This document shows, one piece after another, positions 1-6,796 of a stretch of 34,816 nucleotides of DNA. This DNA is from a virus. The DNA lies in IMG/VR virus record IMGVR_UViG_3300033141_001276, positions 1-34,816 of that record; one strand, 5' to 3'. Under the pieces are notes generated by a model that saw nothing but the letters and a program-made list of their open reading frames with translations, made no database searches and was not told where the DNA came from. The translations under genes were made by a program, and so were the position numbers. Position 1 is the stretch's first letter; each line of letters opens with the position of its first letter.

Positions 1-114
1 GGGGGCCGAATACATACGAGGACAATGGGGGCAATTACAGCATCTGGGGGCCGGTACGCGACCTCGGAGATGATCTCGGTTGGTGGGCCGAATCGCAGTC
101 GGGCAACGTGAACG
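1..114. repeat. 114-bp terminal repeat, left copy
   Basis: Bases 1-114 match bases 34703-34816 exactly. The repeat lies inside the coding sequence of the glycosidase-like lipoprotein, and the reading frame continues correctly when the ends are joined. This fits a circular assembly overlap or a circularly permuted phage genome. A defined physical terminal repeat inside an open gene is less likely. The unique unit is 34,702 bp. Confidence 0.95.
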
Positions 115-1139
115 AGGAGAACGTCTGGTGGTCATTGTGGTATGCACTATCATTACGGCCGGACGCGATTGATCTGCATCGTGAGTGGTTCGCCTATCCG
201 GAGGCCATCGAGTGGGCGCGCAGGTACATGACAGACCCGCCGGGCGTGTGGGTTGTGTTTCGCGACGACGAATACGGGCCATATTTTGGCAACGTGGAGC
301 CGGATAGCAAATACTATCTATCAGGGCGGCCAGGGGATTTCGAATATGGCCTGCACAATGATGCGTATACGATACGTATATGGCGCAACGCATTGCCCCC
401 CGCTTGCCACGATCAGATTGAAGCGCGTCAAGTGCGGCGGGGGGAGTTTGAGCTAATACCAGAGCAGAACTTTGAGCGGACATTGGCCAGTATCTGCTAT
501 CTGGATACGAGAGAGCCGATAATAGCCACGTGGGATGCTGGCACAGAGACATTCGGGGGACACGGTACAGGACGCATGGTCTGGCACGAGTGGGTGGTAA
601 TGGGGAGGATAACGAGAATGAGCATTACCGATAGCACACTGCATATGGTAGAGCTGGCGCGCTATATTGAGCCGACGGCCACACATACGTCTATCCATGT
701 CAAAACGCCGACCGCCGGGCAAACGCCAACCCCCACCGCCAGCACCGTCACCCCGACGATGACCTGGACACAAACGCCAACACCTAGCGTTACCGCGAGC
801 CAGACGGAGACTTTATCGCCAATAGGAACGCCCAAACCGTGTTGGGAACGTGAATGGTATACATATGACGAGCGCCAAACCATTGTGGCGCAGGGATACC
901 GCGAGATTGGGCGATTGGAGGAGGCCATTGACCCCATGAACGATCTGACCATCATCTGGGGCAATGACGAGGATCTGGGCGCACCCCTGACGCAACCGTT
1001 TACAGTTCGGGGTGACGATGGGAACGATATACTATGCCGTGGCTTTGCGCTAGGCATCCTGGCCATCCGGCAATATGATGTGCGCGACGGCTGCCGCAAC
1101 TGGAACGTCATTACCTGGGATGGAGAACAGCGGAAATGA
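1..1139 (+). CDS. Glycosidase-like lipoprotein, C-terminal part with T/P-rich linker
   Basis: This continues the gene that starts at 33958; the frame is open from base 3 with no start needed here. The first about 215 residues finish the putative glycosidase domain, which is rich in W, Y, D and E. A low-complexity T/P/S linker follows at roughly bases 670-830 (TPTP-type repeats). A Cys-containing C-terminal domain of about 100 residues then starts near CWEREWYTYDERQ. T/P linkers of this kind are common in exported proteins of Chloroflexota and some Actinobacteria, which gives a weak host hint. The gene ends with a 4-base overlap into the next gene. An antisense reading frame over the linker is an artefact of the repeat. 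Confidence 0.7.
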   Translation, partial: GPNTYEDNGGNYSIWGPVRDLGDDLGWWAESQSGNVNEENVWWSLWYALSLRPDAIDLHREWFAYPEAIEWARRYMTDPPGVWVVFRDDEYGPYFGNVEPDSKYYLSGRPGDFEYGLHNDAYTIRIWRNALPPACHDQIEARQVRRGEFELIPEQNFERTLASICYLDTREPIIATWDAGTETFGGHGTGRMVWHEWVVMGRITRMSITDSTLHMVELARYIEPTATHTSIHVKTPTAGQTPTPTASTVTPTMTWTQTPTPSVTASQTETLSPIGTPKPCWEREWYTYDERQTIVAQGYREIGRLEEAIDPMNDLTIIWGNDEDLGAPLTQPFTVRGDDGNDILCRGFALGILAIRQYDVRDGCRNWNVITWDGEQRK

Positions 1140-1432
1140 GAAAAAGGTTTTGGCGCTGGTTCGTGCAAAAGATGGGTTATGAGGTGGGGCGGGTTTTGCC
1201 CGCATGGGGGGTAGCAGTTTTTGCGCTATTATTCCCTTTGCGATGGTTCAAATGGCAGCCGTCGCGCAGGTGGTGTGAGTATGATCTAGCCAGCGATTCA
1301 TGGGTTATTGACGGCGTATGTATATCGCGGCTATCACTGCTGGAGCTAATTCATAGTAATGACAAATGGTTTCGTATTGTAGATACCGGACCCGGCGGAA
1401 CCATTTACATAGAAAGGGAAGAGCAAGAGTGA
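1136..1432 (+). CDS. Small membrane protein, function unknown
   Basis: 98 residues. The N-terminus is basic and aromatic (MRKRFWRWF), followed by one likely membrane segment at about residues 18-38 (VGRVLPAWGVAVFALLFPL). The remaining 60 residues are soluble and charged. The start ATG overlaps the stop of the lipoprotein gene, and its own stop overlaps the GTG of the next gene, so translation is probably coupled. The position between the lipoprotein and the putative endolysin suggests a lysis accessory or envelope role, but I recognise no family. Confidence 0.6.
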   Translation: MRKRFWRWFVQKMGYEVGRVLPAWGVAVFALLFPLRWFKWQPSRRWCEYDLASDSWVIDGVCISRLSLLELIHSNDKWFRIVDTGPGGTIYIEREEQE

Positions 1433-2541
1433 GAATCTGTCTGCACTGCCAGAGCAATCACTATCCTCGCTGGCTAATCGATTCGATGGCGCGCCTCGGT
1501 GATAGGGTGCCGTGGATCGTATGTATTGACCCTCCCCGCACAAATTCGTTCCCCGCCCAGCGTACCATTGGACGGTTGTGGATTGGCGGCGACGGGATTG
1601 AGCAGAACTATATCAATCAGGGTTCCCATGGCGCGGAGCAACATTATGAGGTTTTGCGGCCTCTCATGGACGCGGCGCGCTATGTCCATGTTTGGCTCCC
1701 GGTTAATGAGCCGCGTGTAGAGACGCAGGCTGATAGGGCACATCTGATAGAGTATTTTATAAGGTTCTGCGAACTGGCCCATGCGGACGGCTTTCGAGTC
1801 GCTGGGCCCTGTGACGGTGTTGGGCGCATTGGCAACGACGCTTACCTCGATGCGCAGGGCATGAACTGGATTGAGCGCATCCATTATGTAGCTAGAGAGA
1901 TGTGCGAACTGTACCAGGCCGTGGACTACGGGGCTAGCCACAATTACGGTCGGCGCGTAGGAACCGAGTGGCAGAGCTGGTATGCCTGGACGTTGCGCAT
2001 GAGCTACGTGATTGACGGCTTGCGCGTGGCCGGTATTGAGCCGCCACCCTGGTTGGTCACCGAGGGCGGACTAGATATAGGTGGTGGCGCGAGCGACGGC
2101 TGGCGCATGGGGCCGAACAGCGAAACGTATCTGCACTATCTGAAAATGGTTGAGGATCGCCTGCCGCCCGAGGTGCAGTGTTATGCCCTCTACACCGCAT
2201 TGCACACGGATCAGCGTTGGGCGTCGTATGATGGGATGCAGGATTTCTGGACGCGGTTTGTCGAGCCATGGGCGATGACGCTTGGGCCGTCTGTAGAGGA
2301 CATAATCGCCGCCGAGGCGCAGAAGCACATCATCCCCCTGAATCCGGCTTCGGCATTTGAGCGCGAGGCTAGAAAAAAGGGGCTTTTGCCTGCGGGTCAC
2401 GAATTTGACAAGCCGATCAATGGTATTGTCTACCGAGGGCAGGCGTATCGCGGCGAGGACAGAGACTGGCAGTATATCGTCTATACGATTAGGGGTGATT
2501 GGGATCCGGCGCATTTCACATGGATTAGAAACAAAAACTGA
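1429..2541 (+). CDS. TIM-barrel glycoside hydrolase, candidate endolysin
   Basis: 370 residues from the GTG at 1429, which overlaps the preceding stop and has a purine-rich SD (GAAAGGGAAGAG) upstream; an earlier in-frame start would overlap the previous gene further. The protein resembles clan A (GH5/GH39-like) hydrolases. LPVNEP supplies a likely acid/base Glu, and VTEGGLD about 125 residues later supplies a likely nucleophile Glu. The C-terminal about 60 residues (from about GIVYRGQAYRG) may be a small binding domain. It has no signal peptide, and membrane-active proteins follow at 2562 and 3917, so an endolysin role is a reasonable inference. It is not a typical muramidase or amidase. The substrate is unknown. 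Confidence 0.65.
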   Translation: MRICLHCQSNHYPRWLIDSMARLGDRVPWIVCIDPPRTNSFPAQRTIGRLWIGGDGIEQNYINQGSHGAEQHYEVLRPLMDAARYVHVWLPVNEPRVETQADRAHLIEYFIRFCELAHADGFRVAGPCDGVGRIGNDAYLDAQGMNWIERIHYVAREMCELYQAVDYGASHNYGRRVGTEWQSWYAWTLRMSYVIDGLRVAGIEPPPWLVTEGGLDIGGGASDGWRMGPNSETYLHYLKMVEDRLPPEVQCYALYTALHTDQRWASYDGMQDFWTRFVEPWAMTLGPSVEDIIAAEAQKHIIPLNPASAFEREARKKGLLPAGHEFDKPINGIVYRGQAYRGEDRDWQYIVYTIRGDWDPAHFTWIRNKN

Positions 2542-2561
2542 TTGGGTAACGAGGGCAGAGC

Positions 2562-2831
2562 ATGACAGACACATCGAGCAACAACAGCAACGGACGCGTG
2601 ACAATGGCCAAGCTGGGCATAAAATTGGATACCGTTATCGCCCAGCTGGACAGACTCGAAGAGCATGTCTATACTGACCACGACCGGCTAACGGTCATCG
2701 AGGGCCGCACCGACGGCCACACGCGACGCATCAAAGACCTGGAAAAAAAGAGCGTAGTTCGCGCCTGGGAGGGGCGCATAGAGTCATTGCTCATAGCTGG
2801 GCTGGCGGCTGTGGGAATAGTTCGCCAATGA
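2562..2831 (+). CDS. XhlA-like coiled-coil protein with C-terminal membrane segment
   Basis: 89 residues. The middle forms a predicted coiled coil (about residues 20-65, heptad-like LDTVIAQLDRLEEHVYTDHDRLTVIEGR). One hydrophobic segment ends the protein (LLIAGLAAVGIV). This matches the architecture of haemolysin XhlA/lysis-associated proteins that accompany holins, although the sequence is too short to prove homology. The stop overlaps the next gene's start. It lies directly after the putative endolysin. Confidence 0.55.
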   Translation: MTDTSSNNSNGRVTMAKLGIKLDTVIAQLDRLEEHVYTDHDRLTVIEGRTDGHTRRIKDLEKKSVVRAWEGRIESLLIAGLAAVGIVRQ

Positions 2832-3697
2832 CTAAGCGCCGCATCGTCGTCTGTTTTGCCGACACCCACGCTGGACACAAATTGGGACTGATGCCGCCGG
2901 ATGTAGAATTGCTAGACGAGGGGGCTGGGGGGGAACCCACAACCTGGACGCCTCGACAGAGCGCCGTCCAGGAATGGCTATGGGAGCACTACCAAAACGA
3001 TATACAGAGCGTGCGCAAACTGGCAGGACGAGACGAGATCATCGTTATTCATAACGGCGATCTGACGTGGGGAAACAAATACCCAGAGCAGATCGTGAGC
3101 ACCAGGGATGCTGACCAGTTGGCGATTGCCATGGCAAATATGAGGCCCTGGTTGGAGCTAAAGAACGTCAAAACGATGCGACTCATATTCGGCACACAAT
3201 CACATGAATTTGGAGAGGGTACAGCGCCATTGCTCGTGACGCGACAACTGAGTGCAGAATACCCACGCAAAATCATTCGCACATCGCAGCATGGATTGTT
3301 TGACGTAGACGGTATAACTTTTGACGCAGCACACCACCGATCAGGGCCAGGGATACGGCAATGGACGGTTGGCAACCAATTGCGTTACTATCTGCGGAGC
3401 CTGATGCTAGACGAGATACTGCGCGGGCGCACTCCGGCACGAGTGGTGATCGGCGCACACTATCACACCTATTGTCATGAGACGGTAGAGATGTACGGTG
3501 AAGGAGACCGCGAGTGGCATAGCGACATTTACGTTTTGCCCGCCTATTGTGGCATGACGCACTATGCAGTACAAGCCACAAGAAGCGCATATCTGTTGGG
3601 GTGTGGCCTAGTGGCATTCGAGATTGTAGACGGCCAGCTACGGCGAGCCTATCCGTTCCGGCGGGTTATAGATCTGCGAACAGAGGAGGTGTTGTGA
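2828..3697 (+). CDS. Calcineurin-like metallophosphoesterase
   Basis: 289 residues with the metallophosphoesterase motifs in order: D12-x-H14 (ADTHAGH), NGD at 76-78, SHE with H126, HH at 169-170, and GAHYH with H211 and H213. These supply the usual two-metal site. Family members hydrolyse phosphodiesters or phosphomonoesters; in phages, related proteins occur in DNA-processing and accessory modules. The substrate cannot be read from the sequence. The ATG overlaps the preceding stop. Its place among lysis genes is odd: it may be a moron or may act on nucleic acids or nucleotides late in infection. Confidence 0.8.
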   Translation: MTKRRIVVCFADTHAGHKLGLMPPDVELLDEGAGGEPTTWTPRQSAVQEWLWEHYQNDIQSVRKLAGRDEIIVIHNGDLTWGNKYPEQIVSTRDADQLAIAMANMRPWLELKNVKTMRLIFGTQSHEFGEGTAPLLVTRQLSAEYPRKIIRTSQHGLFDVDGITFDAAHHRSGPGIRQWTVGNQLRYYLRSLMLDEILRGRTPARVVIGAHYHTYCHETVEMYGEGDREWHSDIYVLPAYCGMTHYAVQATRSAYLLGCGLVAFEIVDGQLRRAYPFRRVIDLRTEEVL

Positions 3698-3915
3698 ATA
3701 AGGAGGAATTGTTGCGCGAGGTGATACAATGGAGTAATATACCGGCGGTAACGGATGCAGATATTACTGTTGACGATTACGCTCGTGCCACGGGGGTAAC
3801 GAGCGTCACGGCACGTAGGCGGTTGGAGGCATTGGTACGGCACGGTAAACTGGCCGTACATGAGGCATTGCTAAACGGACACCGTGTGAAGGCATATTCG
3901 AAAAAGGGAGCATAA
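3694..3915 (+). CDS. Small winged-helix DNA-binding protein
   Basis: 73 residues from the GTG at 3694, placed 4 bases after an AGGAGG SD (3684-3689) and overlapping the preceding stop. Residues about 24-60 form a winged-helix pattern: DYARATGVTSVTARRRLEALVRHGKL has the recognition helix of replication-terminator, MarR or DeoR-type domains, followed by a short wing. It is probably a DNA-binding regulator or switch protein. Its position between lysis genes is unusual. Longer in-frame starts upstream would lie wholly inside the phosphoesterase gene and are not supported by an SD. Confidence 0.6.
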   Translation: MNKEELLREVIQWSNIPAVTDADITVDDYARATGVTSVTARRRLEALVRHGKLAVHEALLNGHRVKAYSKKGA

Positions 3916-3916
3916 A

Positions 3917-4183
3917 ATGGAAATCGATTTTACTATCTGGGGCTTGGGCGGGGCTGTAGCAACGGCGTTGATCGTAACGTTGCTCAAAACGATCTGGCCG
4001 GATGCGATCAAAGACCGTTGGGCGGTTATCGCAGCGGTGACGACTGGCTTTGTGCTGGCGGGGATATCCTATTGGGCACAGATTGTGCCCACTGTGGCGA
4101 CTATCCTACAGATCGTCGGCGCGGGGCTATTGGCGGGGCTATCAGCCTGCGGCCTATACAGCGGAGTCAAAAAGCGCAGCTAA
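3917..4183 (+). CDS. Holin-like membrane protein (three likely TM segments)
   Basis: 88 residues with three hydrophobic stretches at about 8-27, 35-54 and 58-82, a short charged loop (DAIKDRW) between the first two and a basic tail (KKRS). Size and topology suit a class I holin or a phage LLH-type holin, which would form the membrane lesions that release or activate the endolysin. It starts one base after the preceding stop and is the last gene before the tandem hairpins at 4195-4267, so it probably ends the lysis operon. Confidence 0.65.
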   Translation: MEIDFTIWGLGGAVATALIVTLLKTIWPDAIKDRWAVIAAVTTGFVLAGISYWAQIVPTVATILQIVGAGLLAGLSACGLYSGVKKRS

Positions 4184-4194
4184 AATGCTATACC

Positions 4195-4218
4195 CCTGGC
4201 GGGCGCAATCCCGTCAGG
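4195..4218 (+). terminator. Hairpin downstream of lysis operon (first of two)
   Basis: CCTGGCGGG (4195-4203) pairs with CCCGTCAGG (4210-4218), with one G-U wobble and a 6-base loop. It is followed by a pyrimidine-rich ATCGTTTCCTCCTTT. It lies 12 bases after the holin-like gene. Confidence 0.55.
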
Positions 4219-4241
4219 ACATCGTTTCCTCCTTTCCGGGC

Positions 4242-4267
4242 GGGGCCACGTTTAATCGCGTGGCCCC
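4242..4267 (+). terminator. Hairpin downstream of lysis operon (second of two)
   Basis: GGGGCCACG (4242-4250) pairs perfectly with CGTGGCCCC (4259-4267) around an 8-base loop. No U-run follows, so it is not a textbook intrinsic terminator. The tandem arrangement, in the longest gene-free stretch of the window and just before a new promoter, supports a transcription boundary. Confidence 0.6.
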
Positions 4268-4364
4268 TGCTCGTTAATGGCAGAGATAGACATATTTTAC
4301 ATAATATGACGCAAACTAAAAGGGGGAATTTCCGCGAAATTCAGCCGATTTTTGGGGCCTTTTC

Positions 4365-4394
4365 TTGACAAATTTCTCAAGTGTGTGCTATAAT
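4365..4394 (+). promoter_or_regulatory. Promoter P1 (sigma70-like, extended -10)
   Basis: TTGACA at 4365-4370, an 18-base spacer, and TGC-TATAAT with the hexamer at 4389-4394. Both hexamers are perfect consensus. It drives the double-HTH gene at 4438 with a leader of about 37 bases. The rest of the gene-free stretch 4184-4437 holds the two hairpins; nothing else is recognisable in it. Confidence 0.9.
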
Positions 4395-4437
4395 ATGATT
4401 GTAAGGGTAATGATGATTGAGAGACTAGGAGCATAAT

Positions 4438-4764
4438 ATGGATTATACGCGCAAACAGGCGGCGGCTTATCTGGATATGAGCCAGGCGTTATTCAATAAA
4501 ATACTCTATTCAGAGCGAACCCTACACCCTAGCTATTATGTAGGCCGCTCGCCGATGTTTACAGCGGAGTCACTGGACGAACTTCGTGAACAGCGGATCC
4601 GACGCGACGCCGAGGGCAATGAGTTGTGCTGCGCCAGTGGTGTCGCACGAAGGTTGGGCATCACGAGACAGGCCATATATGGGCGCATCCAAAGCGGGTC
4701 GCTTGTGCCCGATATGATCATTGGCGGGCGCAAGTGGTTCCGAGTCGACAAGATTAGGCATTAA
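4438..4764 (+). CDS. Double helix-turn-helix regulator (excisionase/MerR-like)
   Basis: 108 residues with two HTH blocks. One is at about 1-50 (YTRKQAAAYLDMSQALFNKIL, ending in YYVGRSPMFTAESL). The second is at about 60-108 (CCASGVARRLGITRQAIYGRI, ending in IIGGRKWFRVDKI). Each looks like the HTH_17/excisionase-type fold, in which a helix-turn-helix is followed by a beta wing. It is the first gene after promoter P1, hence an early regulator. Two matched palindromes cover its 3' end and the space up to the next gene and are likely operators. The SD is CTAGGAG. It could be an early repressor/activator or a nucleoid-type protein; excision is unlikely with no integrase seen. Confidence 0.75.
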   Translation: MDYTRKQAAAYLDMSQALFNKILYSERTLHPSYYVGRSPMFTAESLDELREQRIRRDAEGNELCCASGVARRLGITRQAIYGRIQSGSLVPDMIIGGRKWFRVDKIRH

Positions 4765-4794
4765 TGCCTAGTACAAATAGGCCAAATGGCCTAT
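4755..4794 (+). promoter_or_regulatory. Paired palindromic operators with TAGGC half-sites
   Basis: TAGGCATTAATGCCTA (4755-4770) is a perfect 16-bp palindrome. TAGGCCAAATGGCCTA (4778-4793) has the same half-site (TAGGC/GCCTA) and length, extended by one base pair on each side. The centres are 23 bp apart, about two helical turns, so two dimers could bind the same face of DNA. The second abuts the -35 region of the promoter at 4794-4822. The upstream HTH protein is the obvious candidate ligand (inference). Confidence 0.65.
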
Positions 4795-4822
4795 GGATAA
4801 GGGCATATAAATGTGCTATTAT
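4794..4822 (+). promoter_or_regulatory. Promoter P5 (weaker copy of the common design)
   Basis: TGGATA (4794-4799, 4 of 6 to consensus), a 17-base spacer, and TGC-TATTAT with the hexamer at 4817-4822. The extended -10 TGC is the same as in the strong promoters. Transcription would begin about 4829, just before the SD of the 4840 gene. The -35 touches the second TAGGC palindrome, so repression by a bound protein is plausible. Confidence 0.5.
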
Positions 4823-4839
4823 AGTAGTAGGAGGGAATG

Positions 4840-4959
4840 ATGTACAAACGGGAACGGCCAAACGCCGTGGGCTGCGTGGCTGGGTTAGCATTATTGCTAA
4901 TCATGATTGGCATCCTAGCACTGCTGGCGGTGTATGCCTGGCTGCTGATCGGAGGATGA
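4840..4959 (+). CDS. Short single-pass membrane protein
   Basis: 39 residues from the second ATG of an ATGATG pair; the AGGAGG SD (4829-4834) is 5 bases from this ATG but only 2 from the first at 4837. The N-terminus is charged (YKRERPN), and a long hydrophobic run follows from VGCVAGLALLLIMIGIL through YAWLLI. No family is recognised. It is the first gene after promoter P5. Small early membrane proteins in phages often alter host envelope functions or exclude other phages, but that is only a possibility here. Confidence 0.55.
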   Translation: MYKRERPNAVGCVAGLALLLIMIGILALLAVYAWLLIGG

Positions 4960-4960
4960 T

Positions 4961-5035
4961 ATGTATCTGTTGTGGATCGTCCTTGGACTAATAGTGGCGG
5001 CGGGACTAGACGAACTATTTTTTGAAAGGGGATGA
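4961..5035 (+). CDS. Very short membrane peptide
   Basis: 24 residues, with GGAGG at 4951-4955 placed 5 bases before the ATG. The sequence begins MYLLWIVLGLIVAAG, a single hydrophobic helix, and ends in an acidic tail (LDELFFERG). It begins one base after the preceding stop. Spacing, SD and the next gene's close start support translation, but the peptide is too short to be sure. Confidence 0.4.
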   Translation: MYLLWIVLGLIVAAGLDELFFERG

Positions 5036-5036
5036 C

Positions 5037-5402
5037 ATGGGCAGATGGACACACGGGGATACCCTGGCCTGGCTCGCGGCCAGGAGCGACAAAGAGGCGA
5101 TGGACGTAGTGTTTGGGGTTGTGGACAGAATAGAAGGAGGAAACGATGAACAACGAACTGGCAACGACAACGGCAGCCGAGATAGTGGAGCAGGTTGTGG
5201 TGCAGGGCGATCTGGCAAAACTAAGCGCTCAGGAACGGGCAACATATTATGCCAGAGTATGCGAGAGTCTGGGATTGAATCCCCTGACGCGGCCATTTGC
5301 GTACATCACGCTGAACGGACATTTGACGCTATATGCGCGCAAAGACGCAACAGACCAGCTGCGCACACTACGCAAAATCAGCGTGACCATCACCAGCCGT
5401 GA
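5037..5402 (+). CDS. Uncertain overlapping ORF upstream of the annealing-protein gene
   Basis: AAAGGGG (5025-5031) is well placed before this ATG, and the first about 36 residues (GDTLAWLAARSDKEAMDVVFGVVDRIEGG) look like a natural helical protein. The frame then runs without a stop for 257 bases inside the next gene in another frame, where it becomes Arg/Ser/Gly-rich and looks like a shadow. Either the gene is genuinely overlapping, or a short gene lost its stop. It could also join the 5146 frame by a +1 shift. Only the 5' part is credible. Confidence 0.35.
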   Translation: MGRWTHGDTLAWLAARSDKEAMDVVFGVVDRIEGGNDEQRTGNDNGSRDSGAGCGAGRSGKTKRSGTGNILCQSMRESGIESPDAAICVHHAERTFDAICAQRRNRPAAHTTQNQRDHHQP

Positions 5403-6186
5403 GCGCATGGATGATCTGTACGTAGTTGTGGCGCGGGCCAAGACGCCTTCGGGACGCACGGACGAGAGCATAGGGGCCGTCGGCACGAAAGGGCTAGCCG
5501 GAGACAGATTGGCAAATGCCTTGATGAAGGCCGAAACGAAGGCAAAGCGCCGCGTGACCCTGAGCATCTGCGGCCTCGGTTGGACGGACGGTACAGAGAT
5601 CGACACCATTCCCGACGCGCAACCGGTTGATGTTGACGTGGCGACGGGTATGTTACCACCCACTCCCCACTGGTCAGAAGACCCTCAGAACGTCGAAATC
5701 CTGATGGCAAAGGCCGCGAATGACCTGGTGCTGGGGACCAGAGACGTGCAGCGCATCATCCCCGATTGGACGAAATTCGAAACGGGGGCTGCTGCCTGGG
5801 CATATCTGAAACAGCACGCGGGGGGGGAGCCACCAGAGGATGCGCTTGAAGCCCTGCGTACCAAGATGCGCCAAGACGCCCTGGCCGACGAGACGCCAGC
5901 GGAAGACGGGCATCGAGGTAAAGCGCAAGGGGCCATTGAGGCACTCTTTATCAATACCAAGGACAAGGATATCAAGACCAATATGCGTCACATGGTAACC
6001 GGCTGGCTAATTGATAAGCCATCTAGCAGGGGCGATAATGGCTGGACGCGCGGCGAGTGCTATGAGCTTATCACCTGGGCGGCTAACCAGGATGGAAGCG
6101 CCCCACGCGCCGAGGCCATTGCGCAAGCACGACAGATCATCGAGAGAGTAGAGGCCGAGGCTGGCCAGCAAAAGTTGGAGGTATAA
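5146..6186 (+). CDS. Putative single-strand annealing protein (RecT/Bet-like)
   Basis: 346 residues with a strong SD (GAAGGAGG). The N-terminal about 165 residues carry a block often seen in phage recombination genes: YYARVCESLGLNPLTRPF, then LNGHLTLYARKDATDQLR, then KAETKAKRRVTLSICGLGW. The SLGLNPLT element and its beta-rich follow-on recall Bet/RecT annealing proteins. The C-terminal half is helical, with a variable region (about 205-300). Such proteins pair complementary single strands in phage recombination or replication. No partner exonuclease is recognisable next to it; a PD-(D/E)XK protein lies 5 kb downstream. I see the motif directly; assigning function is inference. Confidence 0.6.
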   Translation: MNNELATTTAAEIVEQVVVQGDLAKLSAQERATYYARVCESLGLNPLTRPFAYITLNGHLTLYARKDATDQLRTLRKISVTITSRERMDDLYVVVARAKTPSGRTDESIGAVGTKGLAGDRLANALMKAETKAKRRVTLSICGLGWTDGTEIDTIPDAQPVDVDVATGMLPPTPHWSEDPQNVEILMAKAANDLVLGTRDVQRIIPDWTKFETGAAAWAYLKQHAGGEPPEDALEALRTKMRQDALADETPAEDGHRGKAQGAIEALFINTKDKDIKTNMRHMVTGWLIDKPSSRGDNGWTRGECYELITWAANQDGSAPRAEAIAQARQIIERVEAEAGQQKLEV

Positions 6187-6521
6187 TGAGCCACAAGAAT
6201 TCAGAGAAGCAAGAGTGTTTTATGACCGTGGATTGGTGCAACGAAGGCAGGCGAGGCATCCTTTGTGATGCGCAGGGCCACGCCGCTCACAGGGCAGACA
6301 GGCCGTTCACTATCGAGGAGATGATGGATGCTCTAGGCCCGTTCGGGACGATCCTGAATCCGCGGAACATTCTACTGACAGAATCCCAGTTGAAGGCATA
6401 CAACCACTGGACGTCGCTCGAAGAGTTCCTGGACGAGTGGGGAATCGCACGGCCATCTAACGGCTACTATCCTGGCGAACCACACGATGAGGAGCTGACG
6501 CCACAGCTAGGGGAGGTGTAG
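6186..6521 (+). CDS. Hypothetical protein
   Basis: 111 residues. The start ATG shares a base with the preceding stop (TAATG), so translation is coupled to the annealing-protein gene. Acidic overall, with FTIEEMMDALGPFGTIL and SLEEFLDEWGI as helical blocks. The segment around residues 55-65 (TILNPRNILLTESQL) has a beta-turn pattern. No motif is recognised. It may be a small accessory of the recombination module. Confidence 0.65.
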   Translation: MSHKNSEKQECFMTVDWCNEGRRGILCDAQGHAAHRADRPFTIEEMMDALGPFGTILNPRNILLTESQLKAYNHWTSLEEFLDEWGIARPSNGYYPGEPHDEELTPQLGEV

Positions 6522-6522
6522 C

Positions 6523-6786
6523 ATGAAAACTATCACGTGCCCTCGTTGCAACGGTGACGGATATATCACGGTGATCGGTTGGATAGAGTCAGACTTGATG
6601 GTCGTGTGTCCAATGTGCCAAGGCGAAAAGCGAGTGCGGGCGGACTTTGCCGTTATAGCTAGACGAGACGACTGTGACGAATGTGGTCTGTCTAACGTCT
6701 ACACAATGCCCGCTACGGATGGCGCGAGCAATGAGATACGATTGTGCTGGCGATGCTGGCGCTCGCGCCAGAAAGAGCGCGAATAA
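6523..6786 (+). CDS. DnaJ-type/zinc-ribbon small protein
   Basis: 87 residues. CPRCNGDGY and CPMCQGEKR are two CxxCxGxG-like knuckles of the DnaJ central-domain type. A second pair, CDECGLSN and CWRCW, follows. Two zinc sites are therefore likely. The SD GGGGAGGT precedes the ATG. Such proteins are common in phage early regions and may act as zinc-dependent adaptors or nucleic acid binders; no specific role can be inferred. Confidence 0.65.
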   Translation: MKTITCPRCNGDGYITVIGWIESDLMVVCPMCQGEKRVRADFAVIARRDDCDECGLSNVYTMPATDGASNEIRLCWRCWRSRQKERE

Positions 6787-6796
6787 ATGGTTGTAC

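Noticed and set aside
662-1168. Antisense frame over the T/P linker
   Set aside because: The Val/Gly-rich product is what the complement of a T/P repeat encodes; no independent evidence.
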